From the NCBI RefSeq assembly GCF_000613125.1, contig NZ_HG964497.1:540823-604822 (forward strand): 64,000 nt of DNA, read 5' to 3'. Positions within the stretch are counted from its first letter, which is position 1, and each line of letters begins with the position of its first letter. This document shows, one piece after another, positions 9,382 to 18,418 of the stretch. Origin of the DNA: Bacillus sp. EB01 (lineage in GTDB: Bacteria > Bacillota > Bacilli > Bacillales > Cytobacillaceae). Below the pieces are notes generated by a model. It was not told the DNA's origin and did no database searches. It was given only the letters and a program-made list of their open reading frames with translations. Position numbers and translations under genes: made by a program.

Positions 9382-10359
9382 TCACTGCATTAACGCTTGT
9401 GCCGCTGTAAGCAACGCCAGGTTATACACATCATCCGTGTTGCATCCGCGTGACAGGTCATTGACCGGGCGGTTCAACCCTTGGAGAAGCGGGCCGACCG
9501 CTTCATAGTTACCCAAACGCTGGGCAATTTTGTAGCCAATATTACCAGCTTCAAGGCTAGGGAATACAAAGACGTTCGCATTGCCCTGAAGGACGGAATT
9601 TGGAGCCTTAGCTGCGGCAACAGAAGGAACAAACGCGGCATCAAATTGGAATTCTCCATCGATGATTAACAGAGGATCGCGGCGCTTAGCTTCTTCCACC
9701 GCTGCCATAACCTTTTCTGTTTCCGGAGATTTGGCAGATCCTTTTGTCGAAAAGCTCAGCATCGCAACACGCGGCTCCATATCAAACATTCTTGCAGTCC
9801 GCGCACTCTCGATTGCAATTTCAGCTAGGTCATTGCTGTCAGGTGCAATATTAATTGCACAATCAGCAAACACATATTGTTCATCTCCACGAACCATCAG
9901 GAATACACCGGATGTTTTAGAGACACCTTCTTTTGTTTTAATAATTTGCAAAGCAGGCCGCACGGTATCAGCAGTGGAATGAGCTGCACCGCTAACGAGC
10001 CCGTCCGCTTTGTTTGCATATACGAGCATAGTCCCAAAGTAGTTTTCATCAAGCAAAATCCTGCGAGCATCTTCTTCGCTAGCTTTACCCTTCCTTCTCT
10101 CAACAAATGATGCTACGAGTTCATCCATCATCAAGTAATTGGCAGGGTCATAAATTTCAGCGGCTTCAAGGGATACATCCAATTGCTTGGCTTTTGACTG
10201 TACCTCTTCAATATTGCCGATAATTACAGGAGTAAGGATTCCTTCTGCAGCCAGGCGTCCCGCAGCCTTCAGGATTCTTTCATCCAGGCCCTCAGGGAAA
10301 ACGATCCTCAGGTTATTACCGGAAATCTTTTGCTTAATTCCTTCAAATAAATCACTCAC
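9382..10359 (-). CDS. pta: Phosphate acetyltransferase Pta
   Basis: 325-residue enzyme converting acetyl-CoA and phosphate to acetyl-phosphate and CoA in the overflow and fermentative acetate pathway. The GTG start at 10359 is chosen because AAGGAGG lies 10 nt upstream and the protein then begins with the usual SDLFEGIKQKI. Conserved blocks include VFPEGLDERIL, KADGLVSGAAHSTADTVRPA (near residue 125) and the C-terminal GLNRPVNDLSRGC. Length matches B. subtilis Pta. It is divergent from hemQ across a 470-nt gap. Confidence 0.95.
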   Translation of the reverse strand: MSDLFEGIKQKISGNNLRIVFPEGLDERILKAAGRLAAEGILTPVIIGNIEEVQSKAKQLDVSLEAAEIYDPANYLMMDELVASFVERRKGKASEEDARRILLDENYFGTMLVYANKADGLVSGAAHSTADTVRPALQIIKTKEGVSKTSGVFLMVRGDEQYVFADCAINIAPDSNDLAEIAIESARTARMFDMEPRVAMLSFSTKGSAKSPETEKVMAAVEEAKRRDPLLIIDGEFQFDAAFVPSVAAAKAPNSVLQGNANVFVFPSLEAGNIGYKIAQRLGNYEAVGPLLQGLNRPVNDLSRGCNTDDVYNLALLTAAQALMQ

Positions 10360-10829
10360 GTTACTTCTTCCTCCTTTTTTACACATATTCAGGATAACCC
10401 ACTGACACTAAAATTCAAGAAAAATACCGTCCCACCGAAAATGTCAGTCTTTTTAAAAAGTTCGGGAGATTGGCTGTGGAATTAGGCTCTTCCATACAAC
10501 GCTCTTACCCCGTATTCTCGGGCAGTAAGACCTACGCCAAAATTAATTTCACAAAAAAGAAATATGGCGGGGATCAGCTGCCTGTAAAAGCCCGATTGAT
10601 GAGATACGATTTATTAGGTCTTCGCCTTACCGGGCTTTGCGCGACTAACCTCAATCGAAGAACACAGGGATGGAAGTTTCACTATATTTTCAGCTTTCTT
10701 TTGACAAAATATCCTTTTTTGCCAGGAATTAAACGGACAGGCTATTAAAGGGCATCTAATGGGGATTTTTGGCGAAACTATGATATAGTAAACAAGTATA
10801 AAGAGTAGAACGAATCGGGAGTGATTTGG
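10360..10829. other. Long pta-hemQ intergenic region
   Basis: 470 nt with no convincing gene. A TATGAT -10-like hexamer lies at 10779-10784, 46 nt before hemQ, but its -35 is weak. TTGACA occurs at 10701-10706 without a good -10 at 17 nt. Arms AAAGCCCG and CGGGCTTT (about 10586-10634) could form a long-range stem. Nothing else was recognised. Confidence 0.4.
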
Positions 10830-11573
10830 ATGAGCGAAGCTGCACAAACGCTTGATGGATGGTATTGTTTGCATGATTTTAGAAGCGTCGATTGGACGAC
10901 CTGGAAAATGACGCCAGAGAATGAACGCCAAGCCGCCATAGAAGAATTTATGGGCCTAGTGGAAAAGTGGAATGCGACTCAGGAAAGTAAAGAAGGCAGC
11001 CACGCACTCTATACTGTTGTCGGCCAAAAAGCTGATTTCATGATGATGATTCTCCGCCCTACAATGGAGGAATTGAATGAAATTGAAACAGAGTTCAATA
11101 AATCGAAACTTGCTGAATATACAATTCCCGCACATTCCTATGTATCGGTTGTAGAATTGAGCAATTATTTAAAAGATGGCGAAAATCCATACGAAAACCC
11201 TCATGTACGTGCCAGACTGTATCCTATTCTGCCTAAAGCAAAATATGTTTGCTTCTACCCAATGGATAAGCGCCGCCAAGGCAATGACAACTGGTATATG
11301 CTTCCGATGGAGGATCGCCGTAAGCTTATGTACAGCCATGGCATGATTGGCCGCCAATACGCAGGAAAGGTCAAACAAATTATTACAGGCTCCGTAGGCT
11401 TTGATGATTACGAATGGGGAGTAACATTGTTCTCCGACGATGTGCTTCAGTTCAAAAAGCTTGTATACGAAATGCGCTTTGATGAAGTTAGCGCCCGCTA
11501 CGGCGAATTCGGCTCGTTCTTTGTCGGCAATATCCTTGCCGAAGAAAAGGTTGAAAGCTTCTTCAGTATATAA
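10830..11573 (+). CDS. hemQ: Coproheme decarboxylase HemQ
   Basis: 247-residue chlorite-dismutase-fold protein that makes protoheme from Fe-coproporphyrin III, the last step of the coproporphyrin-dependent haem pathway of Gram-positives. The ATG at 10830 is used because GGGAG lies 8 nt upstream; the GTG at 10821 overlaps that site. Family blocks are present: [17 protein letters not shown] containing the catalytic-region Tyr, and the haem-ligand His in [10 protein letters not shown] (about residue 170). The context pta-hemQ-gerQ matches B. subtilis (ywfI). Confidence 0.95.
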   Translation: MSEAAQTLDGWYCLHDFRSVDWTTWKMTPENERQAAIEEFMGLVEKWNATQESKEGSHALYTVVGQKADFMMMILRPTMEELNEIETEFNKSKLAEYTIPAHSYVSVVELSNYLKDGENPYENPHVRARLYPILPKAKYVCFYPMDKRRQGNDNWYMLPMEDRRKLMYSHGMIGRQYAGKVKQIITGSVGFDDYEWGVTLFSDDVLQFKKLVYEMRFDEVSARYGEFGSFFVGNILAEEKVESFFSI

Positions 11574-11578
11574 AAATG

Positions 11579-11616
11579 TGCTCCCACCCCGATTTATCGT
11601 GGCGGGAGCATTTTTT
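11579..11616 (+). terminator. hemQ terminator
   Basis: TGCTCCC / GGGAGCA stem extended by imperfect pairs and followed by TTTTTT directly after hemQ. Confidence 0.85.
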
Positions 11617-11812
11617 ATTGTATCCTCCTTGAGTAACAGCACTCTTCTTAAAGTACTAAATCGGCATTTTGCCTCATATGATTGAAACAGCGAGTCTTCA
11701 ATTCCGAAAAGGTAGAATCCCTAACCTTGGAATTGGAAAATCGGCAATAATGGCAGCGGAGGCTGACCCGTCGGCCGACCTCCAATGCGCAATTTATGAG
11801 GAGGGAATGCAA

Positions 11813-12337
11813 ATGTATCCGTACGGAAATTATAGTGCTGGCCAACAGGGGTATCAGCCCTATTCAGGAACAGGAGGGACACCTGTAGGCCCTGGCCCAG
11901 GTATGCAACAACAGTCTTTTGGAGGCGGACAGATGGGCGGTTTTGGAGGCGGCGCCGGTTTCCAAGCACCTTTTCCACAGACACCAACGACTGGCCAACA
12001 AGCGCAGGGGATGCTGCCAATTGAAGAATCCTATATAGAGAATATCCTCCGGTTAAACCGAGGAAAGCTGGCAACGGTTTATATGACGTTTGAAGGGACA
12101 CGGGATGGCCAAAGACGGCAGCAGGTTTTTAAAGGTATAATTGAAGCCGCGGGGCGTGACCATATTATCCTTAGCGACCCACAGACAGGGATGCGCTATC
12201 TACTGTTGATGGTTTACCTCGATTATGTAACGTTTGATGAGGAAATTGAATATGAATATCCATTTGGAGCAGGTGGCGGTGGTTTTAGCGGCAGCGGTGG
12301 ACCCGGACATGGCCAGAGCACACAGCCGCCGCGTTAG
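11813..12337 (+). CDS. gerQ: Spore coat/germination protein GerQ
   Basis: 174-residue spore protein (YwdL) needed in B. subtilis for localising the cortex-lytic enzyme CwlJ and for calcium-dipicolinate germination. The ATG at 11813 follows GAGGAGGG by 7 nt. Residues 1-65 are rich in Gly, Gln and Pro. The conserved core starts at LPIEESYIENILRLNRGKLA and ends at EEIEYEYP, and a Gly/Ser tail follows. Oddly, the N-terminal lysines used for transglutaminase cross-linking in B. subtilis GerQ are absent: the first Lys is in the core domain. Confidence 0.92.
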   Translation: MYPYGNYSAGQQGYQPYSGTGGTPVGPGPGMQQQSFGGGQMGGFGGGAGFQAPFPQTPTTGQQAQGMLPIEESYIENILRLNRGKLATVYMTFEGTRDGQRRQQVFKGIIEAAGRDHIILSDPQTGMRYLLLMVYLDYVTFDEEIEYEYPFGAGGGGFSGSGGPGHGQSTQPPR

Positions 12338-12350
12338 GTTAAATGAAATA

Positions 12351-12387
12351 GGAGGGCAAGCCAATACGGCTTGTCCTCCTTTTTTTA
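12351..12387. terminator. Terminator between gerQ and ywdK
   Basis: GGAGGGCAAGCC / GGCTTGTCCTCC hairpin with a T-run on the plus strand and an imperfect A/T tract on the other side. It is shared by convergent genes. Confidence 0.85.
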
Positions 12388-12756
12388 TAGATACTTTGTT
12401 GCACCAATGACAATTAATACCCATGCAGCCAGGAATGCGACTCCCCCAAGAGGAGTAATGGCGCCGAGAATACTAATTTTTGTCAGGGTTAAAACATATA
12501 GACTACCGCTGAACAAAATAATTCCGATTAGCATCAGCCAACCTGAGGTAGTAAACAAGGAGGCTGCTGGTACCTTTCCGAGGATGAGCCCTATTACTAA
12601 AAGTCCAGCTGCATGGAACATCTGATAGGTTACCCCAGTCTTCCAAGTCTCAAGATATTTCGGTTCAACCCGCCCCTCCAGGCCATGTGCTCCGAATGCT
12701 CCCAGGGCAACTGCCAAAAATGCGTTAACAGCCCCAATGATGATGAATGTTTTCAC
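12385..12756 (-). CDS. ywdK: DUF423 membrane protein YwdK
   Basis: 123-residue protein with four predicted transmembrane helices and the DUF423 opening FIIIGAVNAFLAVALGAFGAHGL. It has a GxHGL motif near residue 25. The function is unknown. It lies directly downstream of ywdI (12 nt) on the same strand and is probably cotranscribed. Length and locus match B. subtilis YwdK. Confidence 0.88.
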   Translation of the reverse strand: MKTFIIIGAVNAFLAVALGAFGAHGLEGRVEPKYLETWKTGVTYQMFHAAGLLVIGLILGKVPAASLFTTSGWLMLIGIILFSGSLYVLTLTKISILGAITPLGGVAFLAAWVLIVIGATKYL

Positions 12757-12768
12757 TTTATTTTCCCC

Positions 12769-13044
12769 CTAAAAGTCAAAGATTGAATCTCCGTTTGCCC
12801 CGTCCTCCACTTCCAGCTTCTTTCCAGGTATTATAGCAGTACCAAGGTTTTCCACCCCTATGGATGGTGTTGCCTGAATTGGCTGTACAGCAGGAGTTCT
12901 CGTTTCCTCTTCGGCAAGGATGACCTCGCATAAAGCCTTGATTGTATATATTTTTTCACGTACTTGGGCCTCATTTGAACTCGATTTTGCCCGGTCCAGT
13001 TCCTCACCCATTTTTCTTAGTAGAGTATGTATATGTATGTTCAA
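12769..13044 (-). CDS. ywdI: DUF5327 protein YwdI
   Basis: 91-residue soluble protein. The frame is longer, but the TTG at 13044 is chosen because GGGAG lies 9 nt upstream and translation then starts with the family N-terminus MNIHIHTLLRKMGEEL. Residues 5-50 are helical and the rest is acidic and flexible. The function is unknown. Synteny (gerQ-ywdK-ywdI-ung) supports the identity. Confidence 0.75.
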   Translation of the reverse strand: MNIHIHTLLRKMGEELDRAKSSSNEAQVREKIYTIKALCEVILAEEETRTPAVQPIQATPSIGVENLGTAIIPGKKLEVEDGANGDSIFDF

Positions 13045-13260
13045 AGAAATCAACTCCCTGTCCCATTTTACAATATCACCATTGTACAGTATTCCTGCTT
13101 TTTTCGCACATAGGCCAATACGGCAAATTTCTCTCCAGGTCATGAATGACAACTTAATACCTTCACAACCCCGAGTTATCATTCACGACCTTTATGAATA
13201 GCCTCTCTCCACTTTAGGAGTGCCAAGCTTTATCAATAAACGCATCATACTCATAAAGAA

Positions 13261-13281
13261 GGCTGACCCGTTTGGATCAGC
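13261..13281 (-). terminator. ung terminator
   Basis: GCTGATCC / GG(G)TCAGC stem followed on the minus strand by CTTCTTT, 20 nt after the ung stop codon. Confidence 0.6.
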
Positions 13282-13302
13282 ATTTTAATTAGCATTAAGT
13301 TC

Positions 13303-13983
13303 TTAAAGTGGTGGCAGCGCCCAGTCAATTTCATCATATCCAAGCTGTTTTAAAAGTTCATTTGTTTTCGAAAAAGGCTTGCTTCCAAAAAAACCTTTTC
13401 TCGCTGAAAGCGGGCTTGGATGTGCCGAGGTAATAATTTTATGCTTTTTTGTGTCAATCAAAGATAGCTTGCTTTGGGCTGGTTTCCCCCATAGGATAAA
13501 TACCAGAGGCTTGTCACGTTCACTTAACCGCGTAATTACCTGATCAGTGAACCGTTCCCATCCCTTCCCTTTATGGGAATTTGCCTCTCCCTGTCTTACG
13601 GTAAGGACTGTGTTAAGCAGAAGCACACCCTGTTCCGCCCAGCTGACAAGATATCCATGCTCAGGAGTTTCACTATCAAGATCGCTGCACAGCTCTTTAA
13701 ATATGTTTTTAAGAGATGGCGGCGGGTTGATTCCCGGCTTAACAGAAAAACTTAGTCCATGTGCCTGGCCCGGCCCGTGATAGGGATCCTGGCCAAGGAT
13801 GACAACTTTTACATCATCATAGTCTATAAACATTAATGCATTGAAAATATCACTGTATTCCGGATAAATAGTTTTCGTACGATATTCTTCTATTAAAAAT
13901 TCCCGCAATGTATGGAAATACTCTTTTTGAAATTCCTCTCCCAATACCTTAGACCAGCTTCTTGGCAAATTGTTTTCAAGCAT
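13303..13983 (-). CDS. ung: Uracil-DNA glycosylase
   Basis: 226-residue family-1 UDG that excises uracil from DNA to start base-excision repair. The water-activating motif [18 protein letters not shown] (near residue 63) and the DNA-intercalation loop [19 protein letters not shown] (near 185) are intact. AGGAGGGG precedes the start. Length and locus (ywdG) match B. subtilis. It is divergent from the YflT-like stress gene. Confidence 0.96.
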   Translation of the reverse strand: MLENNLPRSWSKVLGEEFQKEYFHTLREFLIEEYRTKTIYPEYSDIFNALMFIDYDDVKVVILGQDPYHGPGQAHGLSFSVKPGINPPPSLKNIFKELCSDLDSETPEHGYLVSWAEQGVLLLNTVLTVRQGEANSHKGKGWERFTDQVITRLSERDKPLVFILWGKPAQSKLSLIDTKKHKIITSAHPSPLSARKGFFGSKPFSKTNELLKQLGYDEIDWALPPL

Positions 13984-14065
13984 ATAACCCCTCCTTCCAA
14001 TCTCTATTCCCCATTTTACTGCAATTCTATCATTTTTTCTGATTGGGTTCTTCCACCCCTATCAT

Positions 14066-14090
14066 GTTTACGGCTTTGCGGAAAGGATAA
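14066..14090 (+). promoter_or_regulatory. Candidate SigB promoter of the YflT-like gene
   Basis: GTTTAC - 13 nt - GGATAA resembles the SigB pattern GTTTAA-N13-15-GGGWAW and lies about 48 nt before the coding start of a general-stress-type protein. Pattern match by eye. Confidence 0.5.
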
Positions 14091-14137
14091 ATACTAAATG
14101 TGAGATAAATTTCATAGATAAGAAGGAGGAACCAATT

Positions 14138-14461
14138 ATGTATAAGGTTGAAATCGTTGAAAATGGAGTCCAGGCCCAGGATAAGCTTTCCTTATTGGCT
14201 ACCGAAGGCTATAAGAAGGACGATATCTATTTATTTGCGCATGATAAGAAGCGCGAGTCCCATCTTGCTGACGCAACTGGAGCAGAAGAGGTCGGATTGA
14301 CGGACCAGGGCTTAATCAATTCAGTAACTGGTGTATTTAAAAAGCGGGGCGATGAACTGCGCACCCAATTTCAATCTCTTGGGCTTTCTGAATCTGAGGC
14401 TGACCGTCTTGAAAAAGAGCTGGACGAAGGCAGGCTGGTCCTTGTAGCTTGTAAAAAGTAG
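14138..14461 (+). CDS. YflT-domain general stress protein
   Basis: 107-residue soluble protein of the YflT/general stress protein 17M family (start MYKVEIVENG, body with GYKKDDIYLFAHDK and a GLSESEADRLEKEL helix). In B. subtilis such proteins are induced through SigB; a SigB-like promoter sits upstream here. The biochemical role is unknown. AAGGAGGA precedes the start and a GC-rich terminator follows. Confidence 0.85.
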   Translation: MYKVEIVENGVQAQDKLSLLATEGYKKDDIYLFAHDKKRESHLADATGAEEVGLTDQGLINSVTGVFKKRGDELRTQFQSLGLSESEADRLEKELDEGRLVLVACKK

Positions 14462-14472
14462 AGAACAACGAA

Positions 14473-14500
14473 CCCCCGGGGAAGAATTCTCCGGGGGCTT
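14473..14500 (+). terminator. Terminator of the YflT-like gene
   Basis: CCCCCGG / CCGGGGG stem then CTTTACTATAG. The T-run is interrupted but the stem is very strong. Confidence 0.7.
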
Positions 14501-14571
14501 TACTATAGTTTATCGGGCTGCAAAGGACATCCATAAAAAGGTATACCTATATAATCTGCCTTTAAAATGTA

Positions 14572-15591
14572 TCATCCCATAATCTTTTGATAAATTGATT
14601 TTGCATGAGTAAGATCTTTCGTACCGTGAACAAGAGCACGGCCATCATTGAAGATAACCATCCGCTCAGCACCAAGCTCTATCGAAATAAGATAGGGATT
14701 TCCTTTGACAGTATATCCAAGAGATCCGAGCTGCCCTGAGAGCTGCTCAAGCGAAACTTCCCCTTGTGCAGACGGGCGAATTTGCACTGTATCCCGCCCG
14801 CAAAGAACTGTGGTTTTGGTCATATTATCTTTATCAAGATATGGATATGTCGGATGTTCCCCACATGACAGGCAACCAGCAAATTTCGCTTTGCCCATTT
14901 TCATCGATGTATACTCATTGCGCCACATATCAAAGCTTACAAATTCCGTCCTAATTGCATCCCAGTCTTCTACTAGAATTTTTAGAGCCTCAGCGGTCTG
15001 ATGCGAAACAACCATTTGAACAGCCGGTCCAATAATCCCCCCAGTATCACAGGTAAGACCTTGCAAAGGAATTGTTCTCAAAAGGCAATTCAAGCAGGGA
15101 GTGACCCCAGGTATAATCGTAAAACTCATTCCATAACTTCCAACACACGCGCCATAAATCCAGGGAATTTGATATTTCTGCGAAACATCATTTATCGCCA
15201 TTCGGGTTTCGAAATTGTCTGTTGCATCAATGATTAAATCTACACCTTCTGCAAGCTCCTCTAGGAATTCCGGAGTAGCATCACCAATGATAGCCTCTAC
15301 TTCCACATCAGAATTGATTGCTTTTAGTCTTTTTTCAGCCGCAGCTGCCTTCGGTAATTTTTCGGCAACATCTTCTTCTGTATAAAGCTGCTGTCGTTGC
15401 AGGTTGCTCGCCTCGACATAGTCCCGGTCGATAATGGTTAATTTACCGACGCCCGCCCTGGTCAGCACTTCGGCGTTTCCGGAGCCAAGCGCGCCTGTAC
15501 CAATCAGCAATACATGCTTTGAGCTGATTTTCTTCTGCCCTTCATTGCCGATACCTGGAAATAAGATTTGTCTTGAATACCGTTCTGCCAT
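14572..15591 (-). CDS. moeB: MoeB/ThiF-type sulfur-carrier adenylyltransferase
   Basis: 339-residue E1-like enzyme. The ATG at 15591 follows AGGAGG by 8 nt. It has the nucleotide-binding loop IGTGALGSGNAEVLTRAGVG (near residue 30), an R-Q-Q segment (NLQRQQLY), and zinc-site cysteines CLNC (near 172) and CLSC (near 245). It has an extra C-terminal domain of about 75 residues opening with LCGRDTVQIRP and no rhodanese domain. By context it adenylates the MoaD C-terminus for molybdopterin dithiolene synthesis; it could also serve ThiS. It is last in the Moco block, after a hairpin. Confidence 0.85.
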   Translation of the reverse strand: MAERYSRQILFPGIGNEGQKKISSKHVLLIGTGALGSGNAEVLTRAGVGKLTIIDRDYVEASNLQRQQLYTEEDVAEKLPKAAAAEKRLKAINSDVEVEAIIGDATPEFLEELAEGVDLIIDATDNFETRMAINDVSQKYQIPWIYGACVGSYGMSFTIIPGVTPCLNCLLRTIPLQGLTCDTGGIIGPAVQMVVSHQTAEALKILVEDWDAIRTEFVSFDMWRNEYTSMKMGKAKFAGCLSCGEHPTYPYLDKDNMTKTTVLCGRDTVQIRPSAQGEVSLEQLSGQLGSLGYTVKGNPYLISIELGAERMVIFNDGRALVHGTKDLTHAKSIYQKIMG

Positions 15592-15695
15592 CACTTTAGC
15601 CTCCTTTCCGTAATCATCGGAGCTGTTTCTGGTACTATCAGTAAGGCTGCAATGTGAAACTTAGGCTTACTGCCCCTAAATGCGGGATAAACAAA

Positions 15696-15713
15696 GCTTC
15701 CAATGAAGGAAGC
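15696..15713 (-). terminator. Hairpin between moaD and moeB
   Basis: GCTTCC / GGAAGC stem (GGGCTTCC on the minus strand) followed by TTTGTTT. It probably attenuates or ends the fdh-moa transcript before moeB. Confidence 0.6.
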
Positions 15714-15734
15714 CCTTTTAAAAAAGTTTTTAAA

Positions 15735-15968
15735 TCAACCGCCGCTTACCGGCGGGATAAAAGCGATAATATCGCCTTCTTGTATGATTTCTTCATTCGT
15801 GGAAAATTCCTCGTTGATTGCAGCCATAACTGTATCCATTTTCGGAAGGCTGTATTTACCAGCAAGATCCGTCTTCAGTTCCCCCACTGTTTTTCCAGCA
15901 GCGTCTACGGAAATAGACTCCACTCCTGCCGCATCACGTAAATGGGCGAAAAACATCACTTTATTCAT
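15735..15968 (-). CDS. moaD: Molybdopterin synthase small subunit MoaD
   Basis: 77-residue ubiquitin-like sulfur carrier. It ends in PPVSGG: the C-terminal Gly-Gly is adenylated by MoeB and thiocarboxylated before donating sulfur to precursor Z. Its start overlaps the moaE stop (ATGAATAA), consistent with translational coupling and the 1:1 MoaD-MoaE complex. Confidence 0.93.
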   Translation of the reverse strand: MNKVMFFAHLRDAAGVESISVDAAGKTVGELKTDLAGKYSLPKMDTVMAAINEEFSTNEEIIQEGDIIAFIPPVSGG

Positions 15969-16422
15969 TCAAATCACCCTCCTCGGGTTTTCCTTTTGGA
16001 TATGCAATCGTTTCAAGCTGATTTCCGACCCATTCTTCTCCATCTTTCCAATGCTCTTTCTTCCAAATTGGAACAATCTCTTTAATCCGCTCGATTGCAT
16101 AACGATTTGCTTCGTAAGCATCAGCACGGTGTGGTGTCGATACAGCAATGACGACAGCGACATCTGTTATATCAAGGCGGCCAACCCGGTGCGTTATCGC
16201 AACTTTAGATCCTTGCCAGCGCTCCTCAATTTCACGGCCAATTTGCTCAAGTTTCTTCACGGCCATCGCTTCATATGCTTCATATATTAAAAAAAGAGTC
16301 TTTTTGCCATGAGTGAGCTCACGGACTGTTCCAATAAAGGTTGTAATCGCTCCAGCCTCCCGCTGGACAACCTTATCAATGACAGTTTGTATATTGATGG
16401 GTTCCTTTGAGATTTCAAACAT
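15961..16422 (-). CDS. moaE: Molybdopterin synthase catalytic subunit MoaE
   Basis: 153-residue large subunit of molybdopterin synthase. The second of two adjacent ATGs (16422) has the better spacing from GGAGGG. Family landmarks are GAITTFIGTVRE near residue 35, HRVGRLDITDVAVVIAVSTPHRADAYEA (split about residues 90-115) and a Lys-rich C-terminal WKKEHW. It converts cyclic pyranopterin to molybdopterin with MoaD and is coupled to moaD. Confidence 0.94.
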   Translation of the reverse strand: MFEISKEPINIQTVIDKVVQREAGAITTFIGTVRELTHGKKTLFLIYEAYEAMAVKKLEQIGREIEERWQGSKVAITHRVGRLDITDVAVVIAVSTPHRADAYEANRYAIERIKEIVPIWKKEHWKDGEEWVGNQLETIAYPKGKPEEGDLNE

Positions 16423-16486
16423 CATTTACCCTCCATGTACTACCAGGCATATTTGCCTTTCGTATTCACTAGTCTGTCGTCCCTAC

Positions 16487-18406
16487 TCAGCTTATTTTGG
16501 GAACTGCGCCGGCAATGACTTCATAGCCGCCAATTTTTTCGACTTCTCTTCTGAAATCTTCAGATTGAATTACAGAAATAAGCATTCTCCCTTTTTCGCT
16601 TTCAAAAAAGGCGCGAGTCATGACCAAATCATACTCTTCATCGGCGAGCGGAATGAATGATAAGCCCATTGATTTCGCAGCCGGATAGATTCCAAGGCCA
16701 ACTGAATCCTTATCACTTTTCACCTCAGCCGCTACGCTCAAATGGGAAAACATTTCCCTGCTGTATCCAATAATTTTTTCAGGGGAAAGGCCTTTATCCT
16801 TCAGGAGGAGGTCAAACAGAATCCTTGTCCCGGCGCCACGCTGCCTGTTAACAAAATGTGCACCTGTTCTGGCAATGTCTTCAACTGTTTCAATCCCGAG
16901 AGGATTCCCTTCCGCAACGAACCATCCCTGCTTTCTCTTTAGGAATGGATAGAGGACAATGTCCATGTCTGCTAAAAACTTCTTCACGTAAGGCAAGTTG
17001 TATTCCTTTGTCTCAGGATCTAGCAAATGGACTCCAGCAACATGCGCCTCTCCCTTGCGGATTGCCATCAGTCCCGCCATGCTGCCAACATGGGCAGATA
17101 TAACCTTCATATCAGTCCGTTTCCGTTTAATCTGTGACGACAAAAGGTCGATTGTCAGGTCGTGGCTCCCAGTGAAAACAATGCTATTCGTCACTTCTTC
17201 AAGTGGTTTGAGAAGTTCCACCTCTGCGGTATCTCCCTGTTCATACCCAAGTATGTCAGTAGGAACAACGAGCAGTGCATCTGCCCGTACATAGGACATT
17301 GTAACACCTGCCGCCCTGGTCAATGGATTTGCAACATATCGTCCGTTTACATACCCAATATTCATTCGGATAAAGTCTTCCTGGCCCATCGTTGAAACAA
17401 TACGCCGTCCTAATGTTACATCAATTTTCTGTCGTTTTGGCACAGGAATCTGCAAGTATTTGCAGATGAGCGGCTGAACAAACCACTCCATCGCAAGGTA
17501 AGCAGATACCGGATAGCCCGGCACACCTACCACTGGTTTGCCATTAATCTGCCCAAGGATAACCGGTTTGCCTGGCCGAGCGGCAACTCCATGAGTGAAG
17601 ACCTTGCCAATTTCCCCAATTACATGGGCTGTGTAATCCTTCGATCCTGCGGAAGAACCTGCATTTATAACGACAATATCTGCTGTTTCACTTGCTTTTA
17701 CTAGTGCTTCTTTTATATTTTCCGGATTATCCCTTACGATTGGAAATAAATGTGGCTCGCCGCCCCATTCCTTCACAAAGTTCGAAAAAACAATCCCGTT
17801 GAATTCAATGATCTTGCCTGGTGCAGGCTCGTCTTTCACGTCAATGAGCTCATTGCCAGTTGGAATAATGGCAACAGCCGGCTTTTTTATTACCTGAAAC
17901 GCTGTTATCCTCGCTGCAAGCAGGGATCCCAGGTCCGCGGGACGCATTTTATGTCCCTGTGGAAAAATCATTTCCTCCTGAACTATATCCTCACCGATTG
18001 GGCGGATATGCTGCCAAGGAGTAGCTGGTTCAATAATTTCTACTGTATGGTCGTCTATAACATTCACATTTTCTATCATAATAACGGCGTTATACTGAGA
18101 AGGAATCGCATTTCCTGTATCAACATAAACAAATTGATCCCCTAGGGTGAGCCTTAGCGGGTTCTGCTCATGCGCACTAAATGTATCAGCAGCAAGGACT
18201 GCAATACCATCCATAGCCGAAGCGTGGTAATGCGGCATCGATGTGCCGGCAAAAATCGGTTCAGCGGTAATCCTTCCAAGTGCCTCTTCAACGTTTAACC
18301 ATTCCGTTTCCGGGAGCAGGTCGAAGGCAGCAAGTAATTCTTCCCTTGCTACAGCCCTGGGCTTGTCCTCGAGATAAATTTTCCGTTTATACCGCTTCTG
18401 TTCCAT
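16487..18406 (-). CDS. MoeA-like molybdopterin molybdenumtransferase fused to a periplasmic-binding-protein-like domain
   Basis: 639-residue two-part protein. Residues 1-400 are a MoeA-type molybdenum insertase (SAMDGIAV, PTGNEL, AGSSAGSKDYT, GVPGYPVSAY). Residues 400-639 resemble a type-II solute-binding or LysR-effector domain (VFTGSHDLTIDLLSSQI, GSMAGLMAIRKGEAHVAGVH, NRQRGAGTRILFD) often fused to MoeA in Firmicutes and Archaea. There is no signal peptide, so it acts in the cytoplasm. The fused domain may sense molybdate, tungstate or the cofactor; that is inference. It lies 12 nt after a stand-alone moeA. Confidence 0.88.
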   Translation of the reverse strand: MEQKRYKRKIYLEDKPRAVAREELLAAFDLLPETEWLNVEEALGRITAEPIFAGTSMPHYHASAMDGIAVLAADTFSAHEQNPLRLTLGDQFVYVDTGNAIPSQYNAVIMIENVNVIDDHTVEIIEPATPWQHIRPIGEDIVQEEMIFPQGHKMRPADLGSLLAARITAFQVIKKPAVAIIPTGNELIDVKDEPAPGKIIEFNGIVFSNFVKEWGGEPHLFPIVRDNPENIKEALVKASETADIVVINAGSSAGSKDYTAHVIGEIGKVFTHGVAARPGKPVILGQINGKPVVGVPGYPVSAYLAMEWFVQPLICKYLQIPVPKRQKIDVTLGRRIVSTMGQEDFIRMNIGYVNGRYVANPLTRAAGVTMSYVRADALLVVPTDILGYEQGDTAEVELLKPLEEVTNSIVFTGSHDLTIDLLSSQIKRKRTDMKVISAHVGSMAGLMAIRKGEAHVAGVHLLDPETKEYNLPYVKKFLADMDIVLYPFLKRKQGWFVAEGNPLGIETVEDIARTGAHFVNRQRGAGTRILFDLLLKDKGLSPEKIIGYSREMFSHLSVAAEVKSDKDSVGLGIYPAAKSMGLSFIPLADEEYDLVMTRAFFESEKGRMLISVIQSEDFRREVEKIGGYEVIAGAVPKIS

Positions 18407-18418
18407 GTGCTGCTCCCC

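Noticed and set aside
10470-10748. Possible 92-residue gene between pta and hemQ
   Set aside because: The start is TTG only 2-3 nt from a weak GGGAG, the product is unrecognised and the composition looks random, so it is left as intergenic.
11169-11642. 157-residue minus-strand frame over hemQ
   Set aside because: It is a shadow of hemQ in the reverse frame, overlapping the hemQ terminator, with no ribosome site.
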